Shown here: one piece after another, positions 1 through 6,900 of the stretch
Position numbering within the stretch: the first letter of the stretch is position 1
How the letters are laid out: the number at the start of each line of letters is the position of its first letter
NCBI GenBank assembly: GCA_937902055.1
Contig: CALGUJ010000403.1
Location: 1 to 8,279, forward strand
Direction: 5' to 3'
Length of the DNA stretch: 8,279 nt
Origin: an uncultured Pelolinea sp.
GTDB lineage: Bacteria; Chloroflexota; Anaerolineae; Anaerolineales; Anaerolineaceae
Made by a program: the position numbers and the translations under genes
The notes under the pieces: model-generated
What the model was told of the DNA's origin: nothing
The model's database searches: none
What the model saw: the letters and a program-made list of their open reading frames with translations, nothing else

Positions 1-47
1 GACCACCGAGATCTACACTCTTTCCCTACACGACGCTCTTCCGATCT
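1..47 (+). other. Illumina sequencing adapter remnant (artefact)
   Basis: These bases match the 3' 47 bases of the Illumina TruSeq universal (P5 plus Read 1 primer) adapter, ending in the diagnostic GCTCTTCCGATCT. This is library-construction sequence left at a contig edge, not genomic DNA. Biological sequence begins at about base 48, and anything upstream of it is missing. Confidence 0.97.
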
Positions 48-69
48 ATATACAAGAAAAAATAAAAGT

Positions 70-102
70 AAAAGCCGGTGAGATTTTCACCGGCTTTTTT
101 TT
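70..102. terminator. Intrinsic terminator, possibly bidirectional
   Basis: A perfect 12-bp stem (70-81 with 87-98) encloses a five-base loop. The stem core is GCCGGTGA/TCACCGGC. T residues run from 95 to 102 on the plus strand, and an A-rich stretch (52-73) gives a T-rich tail on the minus strand. It could end a plus-strand gene lost beyond the contig edge, or the minus-strand membrane-protein gene ending at 243, or both. Confidence 0.85.
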
Positions 103-242
103 AGTTTACCCGGCAAAACCGGGAACAGGTTGAAAATAAATTCGATGCGAGAATCGTGTTCAGCAATATTGAGCAACCAGCTTCTCTAAGTCGCATGGCT
201 GCCGGATAATTACCCCCGGGGTTTTATGAGAGAGACTGAAAG
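103..242. other. Intergenic stretch with no gene recognised
   Basis: I see no supported gene here. There is a small perfect hairpin (CCCGG, loop CAAAA, CCGGG at 109-123) just after the terminator, and a CCCCGGGG palindrome near 216-223. The stretch is the 3' flank of the minus-strand membrane-protein gene. Open frames crossing it are antisense or out-of-frame extensions of that gene. Confidence 0.5.
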
Positions 243-812
243 CTACTTTTTCTTCATCGCTTGCTCGGCTTTGTTCGATTGCGCCCGGGCGCGCAGGAAC
301 ATTTGCGTGGGGATGGCGAGGATTGCCTGCAGCACAAACGTGCCTCCCCAGGCGCAGGCAATGACGAGCGCGATCTGCCACCAGGGCAATCCACGCTGGA
401 AGAGGACAATCCCCAATCCCAGGTAGGCTGGATATGTCAGCCAACCGGCATGCCCCAGGATTTTGTAAAGCGCCTGGTTGTAATAAACCTGAGTCAGGCT
501 GACCAGCATGGCCAGTACTGCGATACCATAGATAACTCCGGTTTTCAATGAGCCGAATATGCTGACCAGGCAGAAAACCAGCACGGCCAGGTCGTGGGGC
601 AGCGATTGCCAGCCGATCTGCGATTGCTGGCTGAGTTTGGCTTCGATCACCTGACGGCGCACATCTTCAAATTCCTGGCGGGTCAGCATGCTGTAGCGCG
701 CCAGCCATTCTTGCGCGGCGCTTTCATCCATCTTGTCCAGTTCGACCAATTTGAGGTCGAAAAGCTGAGCGGCTAATTCTTTGGCTTTGGCAAGTTTGTG
801 TTGTTTATCCAT
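243..812 (-). CDS. Hypothetical membrane protein with charged N-terminal helix and about four membrane segments
   Basis: I do not recognise the family of this 189-residue protein. Residues 1-62 are hydrophilic, rich in Lys, Glu and Gln, and look helical and cytoplasmic. Hydrophobic segments follow at about 74-89, 92-109, 124-138 and 146-168, and the protein ends in a basic tail closing with KKK. No catalytic motif or signal peptide stands out. The start is an ATG with GAGGA about ten bases upstream, and a near-consensus promoter lies further upstream. The gene is alone on its strand and diverges from nagA, so a shared control region is possible but not shown. The topology could suit a small regulatory, scaffold or stress-related membrane protein, but the sequence gives no function. 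Confidence 0.8.
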   Translation of the reverse strand: MDKQHKLAKAKELAAQLFDLKLVELDKMDESAAQEWLARYSMLTRQEFEDVRRQVIEAKLSQQSQIGWQSLPHDLAVLVFCLVSIFGSLKTGVIYGIAVLAMLVSLTQVYYNQALYKILGHAGWLTYPAYLGLGIVLFQRGLPWWQIALVIACAWGGTFVLQAILAIPTQMFLRARAQSNKAEQAMKKK

Positions 813-834
813 GTTCCATGCATTCCTCGATCCT

Positions 835-853
835 TAATCAATCCCTTTGATTA
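835..853. promoter_or_regulatory. Candidate operator, 7-5-7 inverted repeat
   Basis: TAATCAA and TTGATTA form a perfect 7-bp inverted repeat around TCCCT. It covers the predicted transcription start and touches the -10 box of the membrane-protein promoter, a position where a bound repressor would block initiation. The regulator is unknown. Confidence 0.45.
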
Positions 854-881
854 GTATAGCTGCGCGGAGGGCGAGCGTCAA
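853..881 (-). promoter_or_regulatory. Sigma70-type promoter of the membrane-protein gene
   Basis: Read on the minus strand, TTGACG (876-881) and TATACT (853-858) are separated by exactly 17 bases (859-875). Transcription would start near 846, leaving a leader of about 34 bases before the ATG at 812. This is one of the two best promoter matches in the window. Confidence 0.75.
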
Positions 882-935
882 ACAAAAGCGTTTTTCCTTT
901 TTCGCGGTACGTCTGTTTGTTTTTTCAGGATATAT

Positions 936-941
936 TATAAT
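936..941 (+). promoter_or_regulatory. Probable -10 box for the nagA operon
   Basis: TATAAT lies 70 bases upstream of the nagA ATG in an AT-rich stretch. No convincing -35 hexamer is found at 16-18 bases, where the best candidate is CTGTTT at 913-918. If this is the promoter, it is weak or needs an activator. Transcription would start at about 948, inside the palindrome at 943-955. Confidence 0.5.
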
Positions 942-942
942 G

Positions 943-955
943 GTAATAACATTAC
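943..955. promoter_or_regulatory. Candidate operator O1 of nagA, 5-3-5 palindrome
   Basis: GTAAT-AAC-ATTAC is a perfect inverted repeat directly downstream of the -10 box and over the predicted start site. The outer GT and AC bases are seen in many GntR-family sites. Amino-sugar operons are often run by GntR- or ROK-type repressors, so this is a reasonable operator candidate. Confidence 0.4.
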
Positions 956-973
956 TACATTACAACAATTTCT

Positions 974-988
974 GTCATGTTGCATGAC
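974..988. promoter_or_regulatory. Candidate operator O2 of nagA, 6-3-6 palindrome
   Basis: GTCATG-TTG-CATGAC is a perfect 15-bp inverted repeat in the nagA leader, centred 32 bases downstream of the O1 centre and just ahead of the Shine-Dalgarno sequence. It could be a second operator. The stem is too short, and has no T-run, for a terminator. Confidence 0.4.
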
Positions 989-1010
989 TTCGATAAGGAG
1001 AAAAATTTAA

Positions 1011-2186
1011 ATGGCTAACCGTGTACAAATCAATGCCGGAATGATTTATACGCCAACTGCAGTGTTGAGGAATAGCTGCGTGGTGGTGAATGATGCCGGG
1101 AAAATCCAGTTTGTCGGATCGCGGGAGAAAGCTCCCGGCGACGCCGCCAAAACCATCCAGGCCGATAACCTAAACCTTTCACATGGTTTCGTGGATATTC
1201 ACGTGCACGGCGGTTACGGCATCGGCTTCGGCATCGGCAGCAAATGGGAAGAAGACCTGGTCAACTATTCCCAATGGGTGGTCAAAACCGGCGTGACCGA
1301 TTTCCTGTGTTCGCTGGCGGCGGCTTCTCATAAGGAACTGTGCGAGATGCTGGAGGCTTATGTGGGTTTTGCCGAAAAGGGATTGCCGGGCGCGAACCTG
1401 GCGGGAATTCATCTGGAAGGGCCTTACCTGAATCCGGAACGAAAGGGCGCTTTCAACCCTGCCTGGCTGCGAACACCGAACATCGATGAGGCGCGCGATT
1501 TTATCCGCATTGGCGGTAAATGGCTCAAGCAGATGACCATGGCGCCGGAATTGCCGGGCGCAACCGAGGTGGCCGCCGAATTCCGACGCGCAGGCATCAC
1601 GGTAGCCCTGGGCCATTCCAACACCGATTACGCTACCGCCCGCGAAGCGTTGATGGGAGATTTCACGCACGTCACCCACACGTATAATGCGCAAACCGGC
1701 CTCGATCACCGCAAGCCGGGCGTGGTGGGAGCGGTAATGTCCTCCGACGAGATCACCGGCGAATTGATCGGCGATAACATCCACGTGGACGCAGGCGCCA
1801 TGCGCGTGCTGCTGCGCAACCTGGGCAGCCAGCGTGTGGTGTTGATCACCGATGCGATCCCGGGCGCCGGATTACCCGACGGCGTTTACAGTTCAATCGG
1901 GCAAACCATTATCGTTAAAGACGGGCGGGCAACGTTGGAAAACGGTACACTGGCCGGCAGCGCGGCGCTGATGAACCACTGCGTGCGCAACGCGCATACG
2001 CTGGCAGGCGCGACTGTGCAGGAAGCCATCCGCATGTCCACATTCAACCCGGCCAGGGCGGTGCACATGGAAGGGAATTTGGGCCTGGTTGCCACCGGAC
2101 GCAAGGCAGACCTGATCCTGCTAGACGACGATTTCAACGTCCATATGACCATGGTCAACGGCAAGATCATTCATACCGATTTATAA
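1011..2186 (+). CDS. nagA: N-acetylglucosamine-6-phosphate deacetylase
   Basis: This cytoplasmic amidohydrolase removes the acetyl group from GlcNAc-6-phosphate, giving glucosamine-6-phosphate and acetate. It is the first committed step of amino-sugar use and of cell-wall sugar recycling. At 391 residues it has the usual family length. Metal and substrate motifs appear in order: VDIHVHGGYG (61-70, with H64 and H66), HLEGPYL (134-140, metal ligand E136), GHSNTDYA (201-208, H202), THTYNA (222-227, H223), HRKPG (233-237), catalytic D281 in LITDAIPG, and a closing GRKADLILLD. The HxH pattern is like that of Bacillus enzymes rather than E. coli NagA. One oddity is NAQ where NAM is usual (226-228). 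The start is an ATG with AAGGAG at 995-1000. It is followed after 21 bases by the SIS gene, so the two are almost certainly cotranscribed. A GalNAc-6-phosphate deacetylase role (AgaA) cannot be ruled out. Confidence 0.95.
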   Translation: MANRVQINAGMIYTPTAVLRNSCVVVNDAGKIQFVGSREKAPGDAAKTIQADNLNLSHGFVDIHVHGGYGIGFGIGSKWEEDLVNYSQWVVKTGVTDFLCSLAAASHKELCEMLEAYVGFAEKGLPGANLAGIHLEGPYLNPERKGAFNPAWLRTPNIDEARDFIRIGGKWLKQMTMAPELPGATEVAAEFRRAGITVALGHSNTDYATAREALMGDFTHVTHTYNAQTGLDHRKPGVVGAVMSSDEITGELIGDNIHVDAGAMRVLLRNLGSQRVVLITDAIPGAGLPDGVYSSIGQTIIVKDGRATLENGTLAGSAALMNHCVRNAHTLAGATVQEAIRMSTFNPARAVHMEGNLGLVATGRKADLILLDDDFNVHMTMVNGKIIHTDL

Positions 2187-2207
2187 AAACTGGAATGGAG
2201 AGATAAC

Positions 2208-2954
2208 ATGGAAGAAAAGGGCTACATTAAGTATTTCGACGGGATCGAGGCGATCCAAAAGAAAATTCGCGCCACCCAGGGTGAAAATATCGAAAAAGCC
2301 GCTCGCATCGTGGCGGAGGCGCTGCTCAACGATCATTTGCTGCACGTGTACGGCGCCGGGCATTCGGCCTGCATTTCAGAGGAAATCTTTTTCCGGGCGG
2401 GCACGATTGCCGGCATCAACCAGATCCTGGATCTATCGCTGGCAGGCGCGGTGAATGCCTGGAAAAGCGCCTACATGGAAAGGCTGGAAGGAATCGGAGA
2501 GATCCTCTACCAGCACAGCCATGCCCAGCCCGGCGACGTTTTCCTGGTGATCTCCAACTCCGGCCGCAACGCTGCTCCAGTTGAAATGGCGCGCGAAGCG
2601 CAGCAGCACGGCCACAAAGTGATCGCGGAAACCTGCGCTGAATTCAGCCTGTCGCAGCCTTCCCGCCATTCTTCGGGAAAGCGCCTGCTGGATTACGCGG
2701 ATGTGATCCTGGACAACCAGGGCGTTTACGGCGACTGCGTGGTGAAAATGGACGGATTCGAAATGCCCATGGGGCCGGCCTCCGGTGTTTTGGGGTCGTA
2801 CATCATCCATGCCATGCTGGTGCAGGTGGTTTTCACCATGCGCGATATGGGCGTCCAAAAACCGCCGGTTTTCATGCACGGCAACCTGGATGGGGGGATG
2901 GAGTATAACCAGGCGCTGCTCGATAAATACTGGCCGCGCATTCGCAACTGGTAA
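2208..2954 (+). CDS. SIS-domain sugar-phosphate protein, UPF0309 type
   Basis: This 248-residue protein carries one SIS (sugar isomerase) domain, a fold that binds phosphosugars. Visible family marks are YGAGHS (48-53) in the first phosphate loop, ISNSGRNAAPVEMA (115-128) in the second, SRHSSGK (152-158), DNQGVYGD (169-176) and a C-terminal PPVFMHGNLDGG (219-230). These agree with the UPF0309 group rather than MurQ, whose signature is absent, or two-domain GlmS and AgaS. The reaction is unproven. Placement 21 bases after nagA suggests it acts on the deacetylated product, perhaps as an isomerase or deaminase standing in for NagB, or on a related N-acetyl sugar phosphate. GGAG at 2197-2200 supports the ATG. 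The gene ends shortly before a strong terminator, so it is the last of a two-gene operon. Confidence 0.88.
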   Translation: MEEKGYIKYFDGIEAIQKKIRATQGENIEKAARIVAEALLNDHLLHVYGAGHSACISEEIFFRAGTIAGINQILDLSLAGAVNAWKSAYMERLEGIGEILYQHSHAQPGDVFLVISNSGRNAAPVEMAREAQQHGHKVIAETCAEFSLSQPSRHSSGKRLLDYADVILDNQGVYGDCVVKMDGFEMPMGPASGVLGSYIIHAMLVQVVFTMRDMGVQKPPVFMHGNLDGGMEYNQALLDKYWPRIRNW

Positions 2955-2977
2955 ACGGGAATTGCCGATAAAAACCG

Positions 2978-3008
2978 AACCATCCGGAAATCACCGGATG
3001 GTTTTTTT
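2978..3008. terminator. Terminator between converging operons
   Basis: A perfect 10-bp stem (AACCATCCGG 2978-2987 with 2994-3003) and a six-base loop are followed by Ts through 3008. It ends the nagA-SIS operon on the plus strand. On the minus strand the same hairpin follows the stop of the RACo-like gene and is trailed by CGG and five Ts, so it probably serves both directions. The T-run overlaps the last codon of the opposing gene. Confidence 0.9.
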
Positions 3009-4806
3009 ATGCCTGGATCCCGCGCGCGTAGAAGAGATCGAAATCCGGATAAAGCGATAGTTCCAGGTATTCAATCCGGCGGGCGAGCGCTTCCGCCTGC
3101 GTTCGGGCATGTGCGGAAACCAGCATGCTGCGCGCGCCGGCGCCAGCGGCGTTGCCAACCGCGCGGATCTTTTCCAGCGGGATTTCCGGCAGCATGCCGA
3201 TGCGGATGGCCTGTTCCGGCAGCATGTAGGAGCCGAATGCGCCGGCGATCACAACTTCGTCGATTTCCGCAGGCTGGACTTTTAACTGATCCATCAACAC
3301 TTCGATACCGGCGCGGATGGCGCCTTTGACCAAAAGCACCTGGTCGATGTCGTGCTGCGATAGCGTGATGGTACTACCATTGACGGGTTCACCGCTGAGC
3401 GGGAAAAAAGCCATCCCGTTCGCATCCAGTTTGACGGCCGGGTGGGTTTTTTCCAGGCGTCCACGGCGGTTGAACAAACCGGCGGCGCGCATCTCTCCCA
3501 GCGCGTCCAGGATGCCCGACCCGCAAATCCCGCCGGGCGGTTGGTCGCCGATGACGTCCAATTCGATCCTGCCATCCGGACCGATACGCACATGTTCGAT
3601 GGCGCCCGGCGCGGCGCGCATGCCGAATTGAATGTGAGCGCCCTCGAACGCCGGGCCGGAAGCGGTGGAGACGCTGACGATGCGGCTGCCTTTTTGCAGA
3701 GCAATCTCCGTGTTGGTGCCGATGTCGATCCCCAGGCGCGTGCGGTCGTCCCCGCCGAAATCGCAGGCGGAGAGGAATGCCAGATGATCCGAGCCGACAA
3801 AACCGGCGATCACCGGCGGAGCGTACACACGCATGCCGGGCATGCCGGTTAAACCAATATCTTCTGCCGGAAAGTTAAGCGCGGAGGAAGCTGCCGGCAC
3901 GAAAGGCGAAACTGCCAGGGATGCGCCGGGGAGATCCAGAAAAAAATGGTGCATGGCGGTGTTGCCGACCAGGCAGGCATCTGCGATGGAATCGTTTGCG
4001 ATCCCGACCTGGCGGCACATTTCAGCGGCAGTATTTTGAATGGCTTCGATGACCAGATCATGCAGTTTTCGGGATTGCTGAGCGCCTTGCTGCGCGAAAA
4101 ACAGGCGCGACATGATGTCCTCGCCATACCCGATTTGCGGATTGGGCGCGCCTTTGGCTGCCAGAAGGCGGCCGGTTTCCAGGTCGAGCAGGTAACAAGC
4201 CAGTTTGGTGCTGCCCACGTCCACGGCCAGGCCGGCCAGCGGCCGGCAGGCGTTTGGGGTGATGTGCATGAGCGCGTTTCCATGACGGATCAGGTTGATG
4301 TGCCATTGAGACGAACGCAGCGCTTTGGGCAGATTGCGCAGGATTTTCATATCAGCCGTCAGGTCCGCCAATCCACAGGTATCTTTCAGGCGTTCGAAGT
4401 CCGCCCGTAGATCTTCCAGGGCGGGCGGCGGGAGCAACACTGCCTGCTGCTGAACGGGGGAATCGACCTGAAGCTCGTTTCCCTCTCCAGCCGTTTGCAG
4501 CACCTGGCCGGAAAGCATGGTTTCCGGCGGAATCAGGACCCTGCAATCGCCATCTGCCACTGCGGAACAAGCCAACCGAAAACCCTCGTCGATTTGCGCT
4601 GCGGAAAGGTGCCTGCGATCGTTTTCGACCGGGGTGATCGGATGCGCGCTGGCGGCGATCTGTACGCGGCATTTCCCGCAGCTTCCCGCCCCACCGCAAT
4701 CGGCGCGCAATGCCAGACCTGCACGCCGGGCGGCATCCAGGAGGGTGAGCGGCTCTTCGTTGACCAGCCGAACGCCGACCGGTTGAAATTCAATCGTAAA
4801 ACTCAT
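3007..4806 (-). CDS. RACo-like 2Fe-2S/ASKHA protein, ATP-dependent activator of corrinoid proteins
   Basis: In characterised members of this family (RACo, RamA-like) the protein uses ATP to drive an electron into an inactive Co(II) corrinoid protein and return it to Co(I). This 599-residue copy has the expected order. An N-terminal plant-type 2Fe-2S ferredoxin domain (about 1-95) carries C37, C43, C46 and C80, with exact C-x5-C-x2-C spacing. A linker follows (about 95-190). The C-terminal actin-like ATPase (PF14574 type) shows AVDVGSTK (194-201), GIDIGTNTE (359-367), CGSGILDAL (428-436) and VIAGAFGSY (519-527). It has its own probable promoter but only a modest Shine-Dalgarno (GGGA). No corrinoid protein or methyltransferase is adjacent, so its partner is unknown. 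Many family members are annotated only as DUF4445 or ferredoxin. Confidence 0.88.
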   Translation of the reverse strand: MSFTIEFQPVGVRLVNEEPLTLLDAARRAGLALRADCGGAGSCGKCRVQIAASAHPITPVENDRRHLSAAQIDEGFRLACSAVADGDCRVLIPPETMLSGQVLQTAGEGNELQVDSPVQQQAVLLPPPALEDLRADFERLKDTCGLADLTADMKILRNLPKALRSSQWHINLIRHGNALMHITPNACRPLAGLAVDVGSTKLACYLLDLETGRLLAAKGAPNPQIGYGEDIMSRLFFAQQGAQQSRKLHDLVIEAIQNTAAEMCRQVGIANDSIADACLVGNTAMHHFFLDLPGASLAVSPFVPAASSALNFPAEDIGLTGMPGMRVYAPPVIAGFVGSDHLAFLSACDFGGDDRTRLGIDIGTNTEIALQKGSRIVSVSTASGPAFEGAHIQFGMRAAPGAIEHVRIGPDGRIELDVIGDQPPGGICGSGILDALGEMRAAGLFNRRGRLEKTHPAVKLDANGMAFFPLSGEPVNGSTITLSQHDIDQVLLVKGAIRAGIEVLMDQLKVQPAEIDEVVIAGAFGSYMLPEQAIRIGMLPEIPLEKIRAVGNAAGAGARSMLVSAHARTQAEALARRIEYLELSLYPDFDLFYARGIQA

Positions 4807-4826
4807 GAGGTTATTTCCCGGTGTTG

Positions 4827-4856
4827 ATTATAAATGAAGGATTACCGGATTATTAA
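4827..4856 (-). promoter_or_regulatory. Probable promoter of the RACo-like gene
   Basis: Minus strand: TATAAT at 4827-4832 and a weaker TTAATA at 4851-4856, 18 bases apart. Transcription would begin near 4820, leaving a very short leader of about 14 bases. Readthrough from the HAD gene upstream is also possible, because no clear terminator lies between them. Confidence 0.5.
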
Positions 4857-4867
4857 AACGAAAATCC

Positions 4868-4885
4868 ACATGCGGGTACATGCGG
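4868..4885. repeat. Direct repeat ACATGCGG x2, 10-base period
   Basis: ACATGCGG occurs at 4868-4875 and again at 4878-4885. The 10-base step places both copies on the same face of the helix. The pair lies just upstream of the predicted -35 box of the RACo-like gene, where an activator would bind. It may also be chance. Confidence 0.35.
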
Positions 4886-4912
4886 ACGGGGAAAGGAAGA
4901 AAAAACGGGAAT

Positions 4913-5680
<768 letters not shown>

Positions 5681-5709
5681 TCATATACCTTTTTGTTTTA
5701 TTAACTTAT

Positions 5710-5742
5710 TTCATAACCCTTATATATTATATTCGTTATGAA
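5710..5742. promoter_or_regulatory. Candidate operator flanking the HAD -10 box (8-17-8 inverted repeat)
   Basis: TTCATAAC (5710-5717) and GTTATGAA (5735-5742) are perfect 8-bp inverted arms separated by 17 bases that contain the -10 box. Both arms are outside the aldolase terminator hairpin. A dimeric regulator bound to the two arms would bracket the promoter. Confidence 0.4.
5726..5731 (-). promoter_or_regulatory. Probable -10 box for the HAD gene
   Basis: TATAAT on the minus strand in an AT-rich gap, with no strong -35 (best TTTGCG at 16 bases). It lies inside the spacer of the 8-bp inverted repeat at 5710-5742. Transcription would start near 5719, giving a leader of about 39 bases. Confidence 0.5.
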
Positions 5743-5754
5743 TTTCTCGCAAAT

Positions 5755-5800
5755 AAAAAGGGATCCGACAAATTGTTTCAACCGGATCCCTTCCCTTTTT
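5755..5800 (-). terminator. Terminator of the aldolase gene
   Basis: A perfect 10-bp stem (AAGGGATCCG 5758-5767 with CGGATCCCTT 5783-5792) has a 15-base loop. On the minus strand it is followed by TTTTTATTT. It lies 24 bases beyond the aldolase stop codon. A T-run at 5796-5800 would also allow weak plus-strand function. Confidence 0.85.
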
Positions 5801-5815
5801 CACGATCTGTTGAAC

Positions 5816-6763
5816 CTACGAAACGAGCTTGCGAACTTCTTCCAATTGCCCAGAGCTGCCCAGGAAGTCATTCTTCTGGTGGATGAACTTGGCATATTCC
5901 GCCATGAAGATCTTGCCCGGCGCGCGTAAATCGAAACCTTCGGGGTGTTCGAGGAAGTATTCGCGGTGTACACGTGTCCAAACCAGGCGGCCGTCGGTGT
6001 CGATGTTGATCTTGGTTACGCCCAGTTTGGCGGCCTGTTTGAATTGGGTGGCGTCCACGCCTTTGGCGCCCAGCAACTTGCCGCCGGCGGCATTGATGCG
6101 CTCAACCTCTTCCTGCGGGACTGAGCTGGAACCGTGCATAACCAGCGGGAAACCGGGCAGGCGTTTCTGAATCTCGGAAAGCACGTCAAAATGCAGCGAT
6201 TGCGAACCGGAGAATTTGAAAGCGCCATGGCTGGTGCCGATGGCAACCGCCAGCGAATCGCAGCCGGTGCGTTCGACGAAATCTTTGGCCTGGTCCGGAT
6301 TGGTCAGTTTGGCATTTTCCTCCGAAACGCTGACGTGTTCTTCCACGCCGCCCAACTGGCCGAGCTCCGCTTCCACCACGATGCCCTTGGCATGCGCGGC
6401 TTCTACAACGCGTTTGGTTGCTTCAATGTTTTTTTCATATTCCAGATGGCTGGCGTCGATCATGACCGAGCTGTAGAAACCGCTATTGATGCAGTCATAG
6501 CAGGCTTCCTCATCGCCATGATCCAGGTGCACTGCGAAGATGGCCTCGGGGAAAACTTCGTCCGCGCCGCGGATGACGTTTTCCAGCATCACTTTGTTGG
6601 TGTAGCTGCGCGCGCCTTTGCTGATCTGGATGATAAATGGCGCCTGGCTCTCCAGGTTGCCCTGGAACAGTCCCATGGTTTGTTCCATGTTGTTGATGTT
6701 ATAAGCGCCCAAAGCATATTTTCCATATGCCGCTTCAAATAATTTTTTGGTAGTTACGATCAT
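5816..6763 (-). CDS. fba: Class II fructose- (or tagatose-) bisphosphate aldolase
   Basis: This zinc-dependent enzyme splits fructose-1,6-bisphosphate into dihydroxyacetone phosphate and glyceraldehyde-3-phosphate, or runs the reverse reaction, in the cytoplasm. The 315-residue length fits the class II family. Visible marks are HLDHGD (79-84, with catalytic D81 and zinc ligand H82), VEAELGQLGG (130-139), GTSHGAFK (177-183 region, H179), MHGSSSVP (209-216, H210) and KINIDTDGR (251-259), which binds the substrate phosphate. These features are shared with GatY/AgaY tagatose-bisphosphate aldolases, and the sequence alone does not settle the sugar. The nearby nagA makes a galactosamine-type route possible, but glycolytic FBA is the simpler reading. 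AAGGAG at 6770-6775 gives a firm ATG. The gene has its own promoter and terminator, so it is probably monocistronic. Confidence 0.92.
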   Translation of the reverse strand: MIVTTKKLFEAAYGKYALGAYNINNMEQTMGLFQGNLESQAPFIIQISKGARSYTNKVMLENVIRGADEVFPEAIFAVHLDHGDEEACYDCINSGFYSSVMIDASHLEYEKNIEATKRVVEAAHAKGIVVEAELGQLGGVEEHVSVSEENAKLTNPDQAKDFVERTGCDSLAVAIGTSHGAFKFSGSQSLHFDVLSEIQKRLPGFPLVMHGSSSVPQEEVERINAAGGKLLGAKGVDATQFKQAAKLGVTKINIDTDGRLVWTRVHREYFLEHPEGFDLRAPGKIFMAEYAKFIHQKNDFLGSSGQLEEVRKLVS

Positions 6764-6803
6764 TTAAGTCTCCTTGAATTAAACCCGAATAAATACCCAC
6801 GCA

Positions 6804-6809
6804 ATTATA
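6804..6809 (-). promoter_or_regulatory. -10 box of the aldolase gene
   Basis: TATAAT on the minus strand, 41 bases upstream of the ATG, with transcription expected near 6797. No good -35 hexamer is present. The expected place is taken by the small GC hairpin at 6822-6837. Confidence 0.5.
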
Positions 6810-6814
6810 GTATG

Positions 6815-6837
6815 AAAAAAGACGGCAGATTGGCCGT
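6815..6837 (-). other. Terminator-like hairpin in the aldolase promoter region
   Basis: On the minus strand ACGGC, loop CAAUCU, GCCGU is followed by one C and six Ts. The stem is only five pairs. It sits upstream of the aldolase -10 box, so it may insulate the gene from minus-strand transcripts begun further upstream, or have no function. Confidence 0.35.
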
Positions 6838-6870
6838 TTGTTCGATTTAATTGAATATTAACGTTGTCAG

Positions 6871-6883
6871 TAGATTTAATCTA
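6871..6883. promoter_or_regulatory. Candidate operator in the fba/btuF divergent region (6-1-6 palindrome)
   Basis: TAGATT-T-AATCTA is a perfect 13-bp palindrome about 18 bases upstream of the -35 box of the riboswitch promoter and about 62 bases upstream of the aldolase -10 box. The surroundings are AT-rich, so chance is a real possibility. Confidence 0.3.
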
Positions 6884-6900
6884 TAAGTTAATGATAAATA

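Noticed and set aside
109..123. CCCGG/CCGGG hairpin as a second terminator
   Set aside because: Only five pairs and no T-run on either strand.
1179..1784. Minus-strand open frame of 201 codons
   Set aside because: Antisense to nagA, whose catalytic motifs are encoded in this same stretch.
2208..2954. MurQ (MurNAc-6-P etherase) assignment for the SIS protein
   Set aside because: The MurQ signature is missing, the protein is shorter, and the SRHSSGK and PPVF-x-N-DGG motifs point to UPF0309.
6134..6742. Plus-strand open frame of 202 codons
   Set aside because: Antisense to the aldolase gene, no family motifs and no convincing ribosome-binding site.
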